Shown: positions 57,285-64,000 of the stretch, piece after piece
Layout: each line of letters opens with the position of its first letter
Numbering within the stretch: position 1 is the stretch's first letter
Assembly: GCA_016717145.1 (NCBI GenBank)
Contig: JADKGD010000029.1
Location: 38,809-102,808, forward strand
Direction of reading: 5' to 3'
Length of the DNA: 64,000 nt
DNA from: Saprospiraceae bacterium
GTDB taxonomy: Bacteria; Bacteroidota; Bacteroidia; Chitinophagales; Saprospiraceae
The notes under the pieces: generated by a model
What the model was told of the DNA's origin: nothing
What the model saw: the letters and a program-made list of their open reading frames with translations, nothing else
The model's database searches: none
Position numbers and translations under genes: made by a program

Positions 57285-58571
57285 CTACATGAATGCATTC
57301 AGGGATTTCTCAATAATGGCTAACGCTTCATGGATTTGGTCTTCATTTATGACCAAGGGAGGCGCCAATCTTATCTTATTACCATGGGTTGGTTTTGCAA
57401 GCAACCCATTATCTCTGAATTCCATACAGATATTCCAAGCCAAAAAAGAATTTTCTTCAGAATCTATAACAATTGCGTTTAGCAGGCCTTTACCTCTTAC
57501 CATCGTAACCAATCTGTTTCGTTGGGCAATTTTTTCCAATCCCTCTCGGAAAATAGTACCCATTTTTTCAGCATTTGCAGCCAGGTTTTCATCGATTACG
57601 ACTTTAAGTGCTTCAATAGCGACAGCACATGCCAGTGGATTGCCACCAAATGTAGAACCATGTTCACCCGGATGGATTGTCAACATGATTTCATCATTGG
57701 CCAGCACAGCTGAAACGGGAAATACACCGCCGGATAATGCTTTGCCAAGTATCAGGATATCGGGTTTTACTTCGTGAGACATATCACATTTTCCGGCTTT
57801 GCAGCTACAATCTCCACATGTTGCCAGTAGTCTTCCTGTTCGGGCAATACCTGTTTGAATCTCATCAGCAGTAAAAAGTACATTATACTTACGGCATAAT
57901 CCGGCAACACCAGCCAGATATCCATCATCTGGAACAACAACACCTGCTTCACCCTGAATAGGCTCTACGATAAATCCGGCAATATTTGCATCACGTTTTA
58001 ATGCTATTTCCAATGCTTCAAGATCATTATAAGGAATACTATCGATACCCGGCAAAAAAGGCCCAAAGCCCAGTCTTGCAGCCGGATCATTGGAAGCGGA
58101 AACAACTGAAATGGTACGGCCATGAAAATTGTTGGTAGCAAAAAGGATACGGGCCTTATCTTTTTCTATTCCTTTTACTTTATAAGCCCATTTTCGGGTC
58201 AACTTCATAGCTGTTTCTACAGCCTCAACTCCCGAATTCATCATCAATACTTTATCAAATCCAAATAAGGTGGCCATAAACTCTTCTGCCTCGCCAAGTA
58301 GATTATTATGAAATGCCCTTGAAGTCAACGTCAACTTTTCTGCCTGAGTTTTGAGTGCATTGATGATACGTGGGTGACAATGCCCCTGATTTACCGCGGA
58401 ATAAGCAGAAAGGAAGTCAAAATACTTTTTGCCATCCACATCCCATACATAAACTCCTTCTCCACGTTCGATTACTACCGGAAGTGGGTGGTAGTTGTGT
58501 GCACCGTATTTATTTTCTTTATCGATAAGCGCTTGTGCCTTGATAGATTCGAGAGAAGTCGTAGTGGCCAT
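57285..58571 (-). CDS. rocD: Ornithine aminotransferase
   Basis: 428 residues. Class III PLP aminotransferase: KYGAHNYHPLPVVIERGEGV and FLSAYSAVNQGHCHPRI are ornithine-aminotransferase signatures. Asp236 in TADEIQTGIARTGR and the PLP lysine Lys277 in ILGKALSGG are in place. It converts ornithine and 2-oxoglutarate to glutamate semialdehyde and glutamate. An unusual Cys-rich segment, CGDCSCKAGKC (Cys252, 255, 257 and 261), is inserted just before the PLP lysine. It is divergent from an Lrp/AsnC regulator, a common autogenous arrangement. -7 element at 58607-58614. Confidence 0.93.
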   Translation of the reverse strand: MATTTSLESIKAQALIDKENKYGAHNYHPLPVVIERGEGVYVWDVDGKKYFDFLSAYSAVNQGHCHPRIINALKTQAEKLTLTSRAFHNNLLGEAEEFMATLFGFDKVLMMNSGVEAVETAMKLTRKWAYKVKGIEKDKARILFATNNFHGRTISVVSASNDPAARLGFGPFLPGIDSIPYNDLEALEIALKRDANIAGFIVEPIQGEAGVVVPDDGYLAGVAGLCRKYNVLFTADEIQTGIARTGRLLATCGDCSCKAGKCDMSHEVKPDILILGKALSGGVFPVSAVLANDEIMLTIHPGEHGSTFGGNPLACAVAIEALKVVIDENLAANAEKMGTIFREGLEKIAQRNRLVTMVRGKGLLNAIVIDSEENSFLAWNICMEFRDNGLLAKPTHGNKIRLAPPLVINEDQIHEALAIIEKSLNAFM

Positions 58572-58606
58572 GATGGATTGTTTTATTTATATGTATGTTA
58601 ATGCGA

Positions 58607-58614
58607 CAAAGTTA
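58607..58614 (-). promoter_or_regulatory. Bacteroidota -7 element (TAACTTTG)
   Basis: TAnnTTTG match 35 bp upstream of the rocD ATG, in the divergent rocD-lrp intergenic region. Confidence 0.45.
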
Positions 58615-58667
58615 CATCAATTATTTATAAAAAATAAAATTTATTACAAATTTGACTTATTTTTTAA

Positions 58668-58675
58668 TATTTTTG
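58668..58675 (+). promoter_or_regulatory. Bacteroidota -7 element (TATTTTTG)
   Basis: TAnnTTTG match 45 bp upstream of the Lrp-family gene ATG. The rocD and lrp promoters are about 55 bp apart, so a regulator bound between them could control both. Confidence 0.45.
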
Positions 58676-58720
58676 CGTCATATTTAATTTTATTATACAT
58701 AATAAAGTATATTTTAACTA

Positions 58721-59191
58721 ATGAACCACGAATTAACTGTTCATCAACTGGATGCATTTGACATAAAAATATTACAGCTTTTGGAAGAAGATGGTCGGAT
58801 GGCATTCTCCGTTATTGCGCAGGAAATAGGCATTTCCAATACCATGGTACATCAACGCTTTGGTAAACTTACCGAACAAGGCATACTAAAAGGTATAAAA
58901 CCTGTGCTTGACGAAAAAAAGATAGGTTATGACTGGGCCTCTTTTACAGGACTTACATTGGATAAAGACCATAACTCCGAGCGCATCATTGAGTTATTAA
59001 AAGCCATACCTGAAGTGACCGAGTGCTATTATATAACCGGGGCCTTTACATTATTCATTCGCATAATTGCCAGGAATCACGAACATATGCGCCGGATTCT
59101 TTATGAACAGATCGACAACATTCCGGGCATTGCTAAAACAGATTCCTTTATGGAGCTGGGTTGTGCTTTCAGAAGAAATGCGGGACTTTAG
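58721..59191 (+). CDS. Lrp/AsnC family transcriptional regulator
   Basis: 156 residues. N-terminal helix-turn-helix: LDAFDIKILQLLEEDGRMAF then VIAQEIGISNTMVHQRFGKL. C-terminal RAM domain: AIPEVTECYYITGAFTLFIRI. Lrp/AsnC proteins form octamers that sense amino acids. Divergent placement next to rocD suggests it regulates ornithine/arginine catabolism, and perhaps the tryptophanase gene 79 bp downstream on the same strand. Confidence 0.9.
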   Translation: MNHELTVHQLDAFDIKILQLLEEDGRMAFSVIAQEIGISNTMVHQRFGKLTEQGILKGIKPVLDEKKIGYDWASFTGLTLDKDHNSERIIELLKAIPEVTECYYITGAFTLFIRIIARNHEHMRRILYEQIDNIPGIAKTDSFMELGCAFRRNAGL

Positions 59192-59233
59192 ATTCATATG
59201 ATTGTAGTCATCATCTGAGGTTTATTTTCTACC

Positions 59234-59241
59234 TAATTTTG
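59234..59241 (+). promoter_or_regulatory. Bacteroidota -7 element (TAATTTTG)
   Basis: TAnnTTTG match 29 bp upstream of the tryptophanase ATG at 59271. Confidence 0.4.
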
Positions 59242-59270
59242 CCTTCTTTATTAAAAAATGCAACATCAGT

Positions 59271-60639
59271 ATGAAAACAATTATAGAACCTTTCAAAATA
59301 AAATCTGTAGAGCCTATCCGCTTCAATACAGAAGAATACAGAAAAACAGCGTTAAAAGAAGCATCTTACAACCCTTTCCTACTACATTCAGATGACGTTA
59401 TAATCGATCTGCTTACTGATAGTGGAACGAGTGCCATGAGCAGTGCACAATGGGCTGGTATAATGTTGGGAGATGAATCATATGCCGGTAGTCCAAGTTT
59501 TTATAAATTTGAAAAAGCAGTCAAAAAAATTACGGGTATGTCCATCGTCATACCTACACATCAGGGCGCGCAGCAGAAAAATACTGTTTAGCATCACCGG
59601 TGGCAAAGGAAAAGTATTTATATCAAATACTTTGTTTGATACTACAAGGGCAAATATTGAATATTCGGGCGCTATTGGAATCGACATGATTTGTCAGGAA
59701 GGCAAACTGCCACAAATACCGGCACCCTTCAAAGGGAATATTGATATTATGGAATTATCATCCTACATTTCAGCAAATGGTGCGGAGCAGATAGCTATGG
59801 TTATTATAACCGTAACCAATAATTCAGGCGGAGGCCAACCCGTGAGCATGCAAAACATCAAAGATACCCATCAAATTTGTGCGGAGCATAATATACCATT
59901 CTATATTGATGCATGTCGATTTGCAGAAAACAGTTACTTCATCAAATTGCGTGAAAAAGGATATTCTGATAAATCTATTATTGAAATCGCAAATGAAATG
60001 TTTTCTTATGCAGATGGCTGCACTATGAGTGCTAAAAAAGACGCCTTTGCTAATATAGGTGGATTTCTTGCATTGCGTAACGAAGACCTGGCAACAACAT
60101 GTAGAAACCTACTTGTTATTACTGAAGGATTCCCTACATACGGTGGCCTGGCTGGGCGCGACCTGGAGGCAATCGCTATCGGATTGTATGAAGTTATGGA
60201 TGAAAACTACCTTCAATACAGGATCAGAAGCATTGAATATCTCACTCAAAAAATTGCTGCAGCAAATGTTCCGGTGATGTTACCTGCCGGAGGTCATGCT
60301 GTATACCTCGATGCTAAGCAGTTTCTGCCACATATACCTGTGGATCAATATCCCGGTCAGGCGCTTGTCTGTGCATTGTATATTAAAGGGGGCATAAGAA
60401 GTGTTGAGATCGGATCGCTTATGTTTGGAAAATACGATGCATTTGGCAAGCTTATACCCGCGAATCTTGAATTGGTAAGATTGGCTATCCCCCGCCGTGT
60501 TTATACACAAAGTCATATTGATTACGTAGCAGAAGTAATCATACAAGTTTATCATGAACGTGCCAGTATTCATGGCATTATAATTATAAAGGAGTCAAAA
60601 CTATTAAGGCATTTTACGGCCCAAATGGATTTAATTTAA
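59271..60639 (+). CDS. tnaA: Tryptophanase, interrupted by two single-base deletions
   Basis: The first frame runs MKTIIEPFKIKSVEPI to SIVIPTHQG, then fails. The second frame resumes KILFSITGGKGKVFISNTLF and runs to the end. Adding one base in the G-run at 59564-59566 and one in the A-run at 59577-59581 gives the family motif HQGRAAEKILFS and about 457 residues, the normal length. FTDACR-type ICDNI is replaced by PFYIDACRFAENSYFI, and the PLP lysine lies in SYADGCTMSAKKDAF. It is beta-eliminating, splitting tryptophan to indole, pyruvate and ammonia. Tyrosine phenol-lyase is the close alternative, but overall wording is closer to tryptophanase. An Lrp gene lies upstream. Confidence 0.85.
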
Positions 60640-60866
60640 CATTTGACATTAAAACATTCTGTATTTCTAATACTATATTAAGTTGTCCACTTTAGAAAAT
60701 TATTTCATTTCTTTGGTACAATTTCCGGATCTTTAATAGCAGAATTTACTGATTTGTTATTGAATTCAGTAAACAAAACAGACAAAGAAGGTTACAAAAC
60801 GATATTTTAAAAATTAGGCACAATTATTGATATTACAATTATATATAATATGTAAAATTAATAACA

Positions 60867-61467
60867 ATGAGATACTTAAAGCCTTCTTTCAATTTTTTTT
60901 TACCTGATGATCTTACTAATATTTGTCTCATCGTGCAGCCCTTCTTCCACTGGCAGGCGCACAAGCAGATATTCAAGTACAGACAAAAGAGAACGTTCAT
61001 CTTCCAAAACTATTGAAGATAAAAAATATACTTACGTTTCAAAAAAAACGTCTTCCTCTGTCAATGCTTTGACTAATGGTCATATGAGAGATGAAATTGT
61101 ATTGACCGCTTTGAAGCACACCGGAAGAAGTTATCAATCAGGTGGTAAAACGCCTGAAACCGGCTTTGATTGCAGCGGATTTACTTCCTATATTTTTAAT
61201 CAGAATGGCATTCCCATTTCCGGGTCATCGGATCAGCAAGCCAAATTAGGCAGCCATAAACCCAAAGAAAGTCTTTTACCAGGAGATTTGGTTTTCTTTG
61301 GAAATGAATCCCGCATATCACATGTAGGTATCGTAGCCAGTAATGGAGACGATGAATTGGAAATAGTGCATAGCACGACTTCCGCGGGAGTAAAAATCGA
61401 CAACATCACAGAATCTGAATACTGGCAATCGAGGTTTCTTTTTGGCGTAGATGTTATTTCAAAATAA
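60867..61467 (+). CDS. NlpC/P60 (C40) peptidase lipoprotein
   Basis: An ATG at 60907 gives MILLIFVSSCSPSS, a very short signal. The ATG at 60867 gives MRYLKPSFNFF and joins the same frame if one T is removed from the T9 run at 60893-60901, making a normal lipoprotein signal with lipobox VSSC. After a Ser/Arg-rich linker comes the C40 domain: catalytic Cys in TGFDCSGFTSYIF, His in RISHVGIV and third residue in IVHSTTSAGV. Such enzymes cut peptidoglycan stem peptides in the periplasm. It lies 88 bp upstream of adk. Confidence 0.85.
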
Positions 61468-61524
61468 ATTGTATATCCAGTTGAACTTTATTTTGAAAAC
61501 AAAGTTTTTTAGTTGGTTAAATAT

Positions 61525-61532
61525 TATCTTTA
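61525..61532 (+). promoter_or_regulatory. -7-like element (TATCTTTA)
   Basis: One mismatch from TAnnTTTG, 23 bp upstream of the adk ATG at 61556. It supports this start over the frame-open ATG-less stretch back to 61451. Confidence 0.3.
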
Positions 61533-61555
61533 CACCTCATCGAAGCAAAATTAAG

Positions 61556-62127
61556 ATGTTAAATTTAATTTTATTTGGTCCTCCGGGTTCAGGTAAGGGC
61601 ACACAAGCTGAATTGTTGATTAAAAAATATGGCATCCTTCATATTTCAACAGGTGATCTATTCAGATACGAAATGAGTAATAATACTGAATTGGGTCTTA
61701 AGGCTAAAGCATATATGGCAAAAGGCGAACTTGTGCCTGATTCCGTGACGATCGGTATGTTAAAAAACAAAGTCGACGCTAACCCAACAGCCAAAGGCAT
61801 CATCTTTGATGGATTTCCTCGCACCATTGCTCAAGCTGAAGCACTTGATGATTTTCTAAAAGATAAAGGAACTGAAGTTACTACATTGGTCGCTTTGGAT
61901 GTACCTGAAGATGAGTTGGTTATCAGACTGCTAAAAGAGGTAAGTCATCGGGCAGAGCAGATGATAATGATGAAGCAATAATCAGAAATCGTATTAATGT
62001 GTATAATGCAGAAACCTCTCAGGTTTTCAATTATTATGCTGAAAAAGGAAAATCACAACTGATACATGGCGTCGGTAGTATTGAAGATATTTTTGGGAGA
62101 TTGACTGAAGCTATAGAAAAATCTTAG
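61556..62127 (+). CDS. adk: Adenylate kinase, with a single-base frameshift
   Basis: Start at 61556 gives MLNLILFGPPGSGKGTQAELL with the P-loop at residues 7-15, then HISTGDLFR, DGFPRT and the hinge VALDVPEDELVIRLL. The frame breaks at the A4 run 61933-61936. Adding one A restores RLLKRGKSSGRADDNDEAIIRNR, the short LID and arginine segment, and the protein runs to TAG at 62125-62127, about 190 residues as usual. It interconverts ATP, ADP and AMP and is normally essential, so a consensus error is likely. The frame is open upstream to 61451, but those residues are not kinase-like. Confidence 0.92.
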
Positions 62128-62180
62128 TTTTTTTCATATTGAACTCCCCACTCATTTGACGATTTGACCGAGGAGTGTGC

Positions 62181-62955
62181 AGCAACCCTTGAGCAAATTG
62201 TCACAGCAATCTTCAATCGAAGTATTTTGTTCATTTTGCCTGCACTACCCCCGACCTCTTAAAGAGAATGCTCAACAAAATGATTGTTTTGCTCTCCGCA
62301 CCCGAAGCAGGCAAGCCCCATCCCCTAAAGGGGAGCGCTCTACTAGATTGTTTTTTTTTTGAGCGGGTGGAAAGTCCCTTTAGGGATTTAGGGTCGAGAA
62401 TGGCTTATTCTTTGCTCTTATTACCCTGCCCTGCTTGCCCTGCTTGCTTCGAAGCAGGCAAGTTCGAAGCGGGCAAGTTCGAAGCAGGCAAGTTCGAAGC
62501 AGGCAAGCCCCGACCCCTGGAGGAGGAGTGCCTCTCCTACTCTTGCGGCGTCTCAGATGCTTAATGGAAAGTTAGGTAAGTGCGTAGCAACCCTTGAGCA
62601 AATTGTCACAGCAATCTTCAGTCGAAGTATTTTGTTCATTTTGCCTGCGCTACCCCCGACCCCTTAAAGAGAATGCTCAACAAACTGATTGTTTTGCTCT
62701 CCGCACCCCCATCCCCTAAAGGGGAGCGCTCTACTATATTGTTTTTTTTGAGCGGGTGGAAAGTCCCTTTAGGGATTTAGGGTCGAGAATGGCTTATTCT
62801 TTGCTCTTATTACCCTGCTTGCCCTGCTTGCTTCGAAGCAGGCAAGTTCGAAGCAGGCAAGCCCCATCCCCTTAAAGGGGAGTGCTCTACTATATTGTTT
62901 TTTTTGAGCGGGTATTAAGTCCCTTTAGGGATTTAGGGTCCAGAATGGCTTGCTC
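62181..62955. repeat. Direct-repeat cluster, two long copies and a partial third
   Basis: Copy A starts at 62181 (AGCAACCCTTGAGCAAATTG) and runs to about 62510. Copy B starts at 62586 with the same words and runs to about 62862. A partial copy C covers about 62861-62955. Differences are a few substitutions and small indels. Units contain self-complementary GC-rich motifs such as CCCCTAAAGGGG and TCCCTTTAGGGA. No plausible coding frame is present, and the frames open here are low-complexity. It looks like a dispersed or tandemly amplified noncoding element between adk and obgE. Confidence 0.75.
62448..62507. repeat. 15-bp tandem repeat, four units
   Basis: Unit TTCGAAGCAGGCAAG occurs four times head to tail (62448-62462, 62463-62477 with one change, 62478-62492, 62493-62507). 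The same unit occurs twice at 62832-62861 in the neighbouring repeat copy. Copy number therefore differs between otherwise similar copies, as with slipped-strand variation. There are no spacers, so it is not CRISPR. Confidence 0.8.
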
Positions 62956-63141
62956 AGCGTACCCCGACCCTTCAAGGGGAGATCAGCCCACTGATGGGAG
63001 GTTTTCCTGAGGGTATCCCTTCTTGGGAATGAGCCCCCTGGCCATGTATTTGGGCAGGGCTAGCGAGGCATTTAAATATGATTGTAATATGTTGTACACA
63101 CCGCAATCATATTGTGTCGGTACTTTATCAGGTAATTTTAC

Positions 63142-63149
63142 TATCTTTG
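63142..63149 (+). promoter_or_regulatory. Bacteroidota -7 element (TATCTTTG)
   Basis: TATCTTTGTGCCA, the same extended word as upstream of the T9SS cargo gene at 49013, 117 bp before the obgE start. A 10-bp inverted repeat (63075-63084 and 63104-63113) lies just upstream. Confidence 0.4.
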
Positions 63150-63266
63150 TGCCATCAAAGGAAACAATGATTATTTCTCCTGGAAATATCAAATGCCTTT
63201 TTTTTCCATCATAGGAAATGAATATTAACAACAAACTGACTTATAACCAATAAAATATATCCGGCA

Positions 63267-64000
63267 GTGGCTGAACAGAATTTTGTAGATTATGTAAAGA
63301 TTTGCTGCAGATCAGGTGCAGGTGGAGCAGGCTCCTCCCATTTTCTGAGGGACAAAATGAATAGTATGGGTGGACCTGATGGTGGTGATGGTGGACGCGG
63401 AGGTCATATTATCCTAAGGGGCAACTCAAATGTGTGGACGCTCCTGGCACTCAAATATAAAAAACACGTCATAGCTACAGCAGGAACAAATGGCTCAGGC
63501 AATCAAAGTACAGGAGCTTTCGGAAAAGATGTTATTTTGGATGTGCCGCTTGGTACGGTTGCCAAAGATTTTGAAACAGGCAAAATAGACTTCGAAATCA
63601 CTGAACATAATGAAACCAGGATTCTTGCTAAAGGTGGTCGTGGAGGTCAGGGAAATGCACATTTTAAATCAGCTACCAGACAGACGCCGGAATATGCCCA
63701 AACCGGAGAAGCAGGTGAAGAAATATGGAAAGTCCTAGAACTAAAAGTACTTGCAGACGTAGGTTTGGTGGGTTTTCCCAATGCAGGCAAATCAAGCTTA
63801 TTGGCTGCCATTTCAGCTGCTAAACCGGAGATAGCAAGTTATCCGTTTACTACATTGGTACCTAATCTCGGCATTGTCAATTACAGAGATCACAAGTCAT
63901 TTATCATGGCTGACATCCCGGGTATTATTGAAAAGGCACACGAAGGTAAAGGCCTTGGGCTAAGATTCCTCAGACATATTGAACGAAATTCAGTTCTTCT
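63267..64000 (+). CDS. obgE: GTPase Obg/CgtA, 3' truncated by window edge
   Basis: Start GTG at 63267 (VAEQNFVDYVKICCRSG). No in-frame ATG lies nearby upstream. The glycine-rich Obg fold covers about residues 1-160: GGPDGGDGGRGGHIILRG, then DVPLGTVAKD and KGGRGGQGNAHFKS. The G domain begins with VGLVGFPNAGKSSLL (G1), FTTLVPNLGIV (G2) and MADIPGIIEKA (G3). The window ends inside the G domain after about 244 residues. Obg associates with the 50S subunit in ribosome assembly and stress control. Confidence 0.95.
   Translation, partial: MAEQNFVDYVKICCRSGAGGAGSSHFLRDKMNSMGGPDGGDGGRGGHIILRGNSNVWTLLALKYKKHVIATAGTNGSGNQSTGAFGKDVILDVPLGTVAKDFETGKIDFEITEHNETRILAKGGRGGQGNAHFKSATRQTPEYAQTGEAGEEIWKVLELKVLADVGLVGFPNAGKSSLLAAISAAKPEIASYPFTTLVPNLGIVNYRDHKSFIMADIPGIIEKAHEGKGLGLRFLRHIERNSVL

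Noticed and set aside
59271..60639. Tyrosine phenol-lyase
   Set aside because: The two enzymes are close relatives, but the wording around NTLFDTTRANIE, TNNSGGGQPVSM and FLALRNED is closer to tryptophanases as I remember them. This is a preference and has not been proved.
61451..61555. Longer N-terminus of adenylate kinase
   Set aside because: The 35 extra residues are not kinase-like. The P-loop normally starts at residue 7, as it does from 61556, and a -7-like element lies inside this stretch.
62448..62507. CRISPR-like array
   Set aside because: Units of 15 bp are contiguous with no spacers, and no cas genes occur in the window.
62983..63234. 83-residue minus-strand ORF
   Set aside because: It covers the obgE promoter region and the end of the repeat cluster, lacks recognisable protein features and runs against the flanking genes.

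Overview
The window is an AT-rich chromosomal segment of a Bacteroidota bacterium. The evidence is the porP-gldK-gldL-gldM-gldN type IX secretion (T9SS) locus, a C-terminal gliding/T9SS sorting domain, a FecI/FecR/TonB-receptor/DUF4249 cluster, DUF5606, and repeated TAnnTTTG -7 promoter elements just upstream of genes. A Saprospiria-like aerobic chemo-organotroph is my best guess from the gene mix, but I could not run a phylogeny.

Layout. 1-1679: end of a DUF5606 gene and a dctA-type dicarboxylate symporter. 1680-5750: accessory region with a 180-bp imperfect palindrome, a frameshifted thioredoxin-like gene, two copies of a ~100-bp repeat, GC-palindrome repeats, two broken small lipoprotein genes and an orphan DUF6973 (toxin-like) gene. 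5755-13140: a very large SprA-like surface protein with an in-frame stop, fumarylacetoacetase, a PGM1-like ATP-grasp peptide ligase and YebC. 13263-19863: tRNA-Ser(UGA), a Crp/Fnr regulator, the DUF4249/TonB/FecR/ECF-sigma uptake cluster and tRNA-His(GUG). 19970-26795: a polytopic membrane protein, infC-rpmI-rplT, clpC and a STAS protein. 26828-33709: two TPR paralogues, an outer-membrane protein, coaX and purH. 33964-39887: the T9SS core. 39975-46076: MBL hydrolase, small envelope proteins, Ppx/GppA, an inverted-repeat element, a split ATP-grasp gene, a pentapeptide-repeat protein and lpxD. 46104-56595: M1 aminopeptidase, a T9SS cargo protein, a BNR/sortilin-like protein, a LolA-like protein, SRAP and a SPOR protein. 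56689-64000: a C/G homopolymer block, a His-rich lipoprotein, rocD/lrp, tryptophanase, NlpC/P60, adk, a 0.8-kb repeat cluster and the start of obgE.

Functional links: the envelope dominates. It includes T9SS machinery and at least one cargo, TonB uptake with its own sigma/anti-sigma pair, several outer-membrane barrels, lipoproteins and LpxD. Amino-acid catabolism is represented by fumarylacetoacetase, ornithine aminotransferase with a divergent Lrp regulator, and tryptophanase.

Quality caveat: at least ten genes, including the normally essential infC and adk, are interrupted by single-base shifts. Several of these fall in short homopolymer runs, and there is also a C/G homopolymer block. 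This fits long-read consensus error better than biological decay, so for those genes I give the full reconstructed span. The exception is the 3.4-5.7 kb region, where repeats and multiple breaks make real decay plausible.
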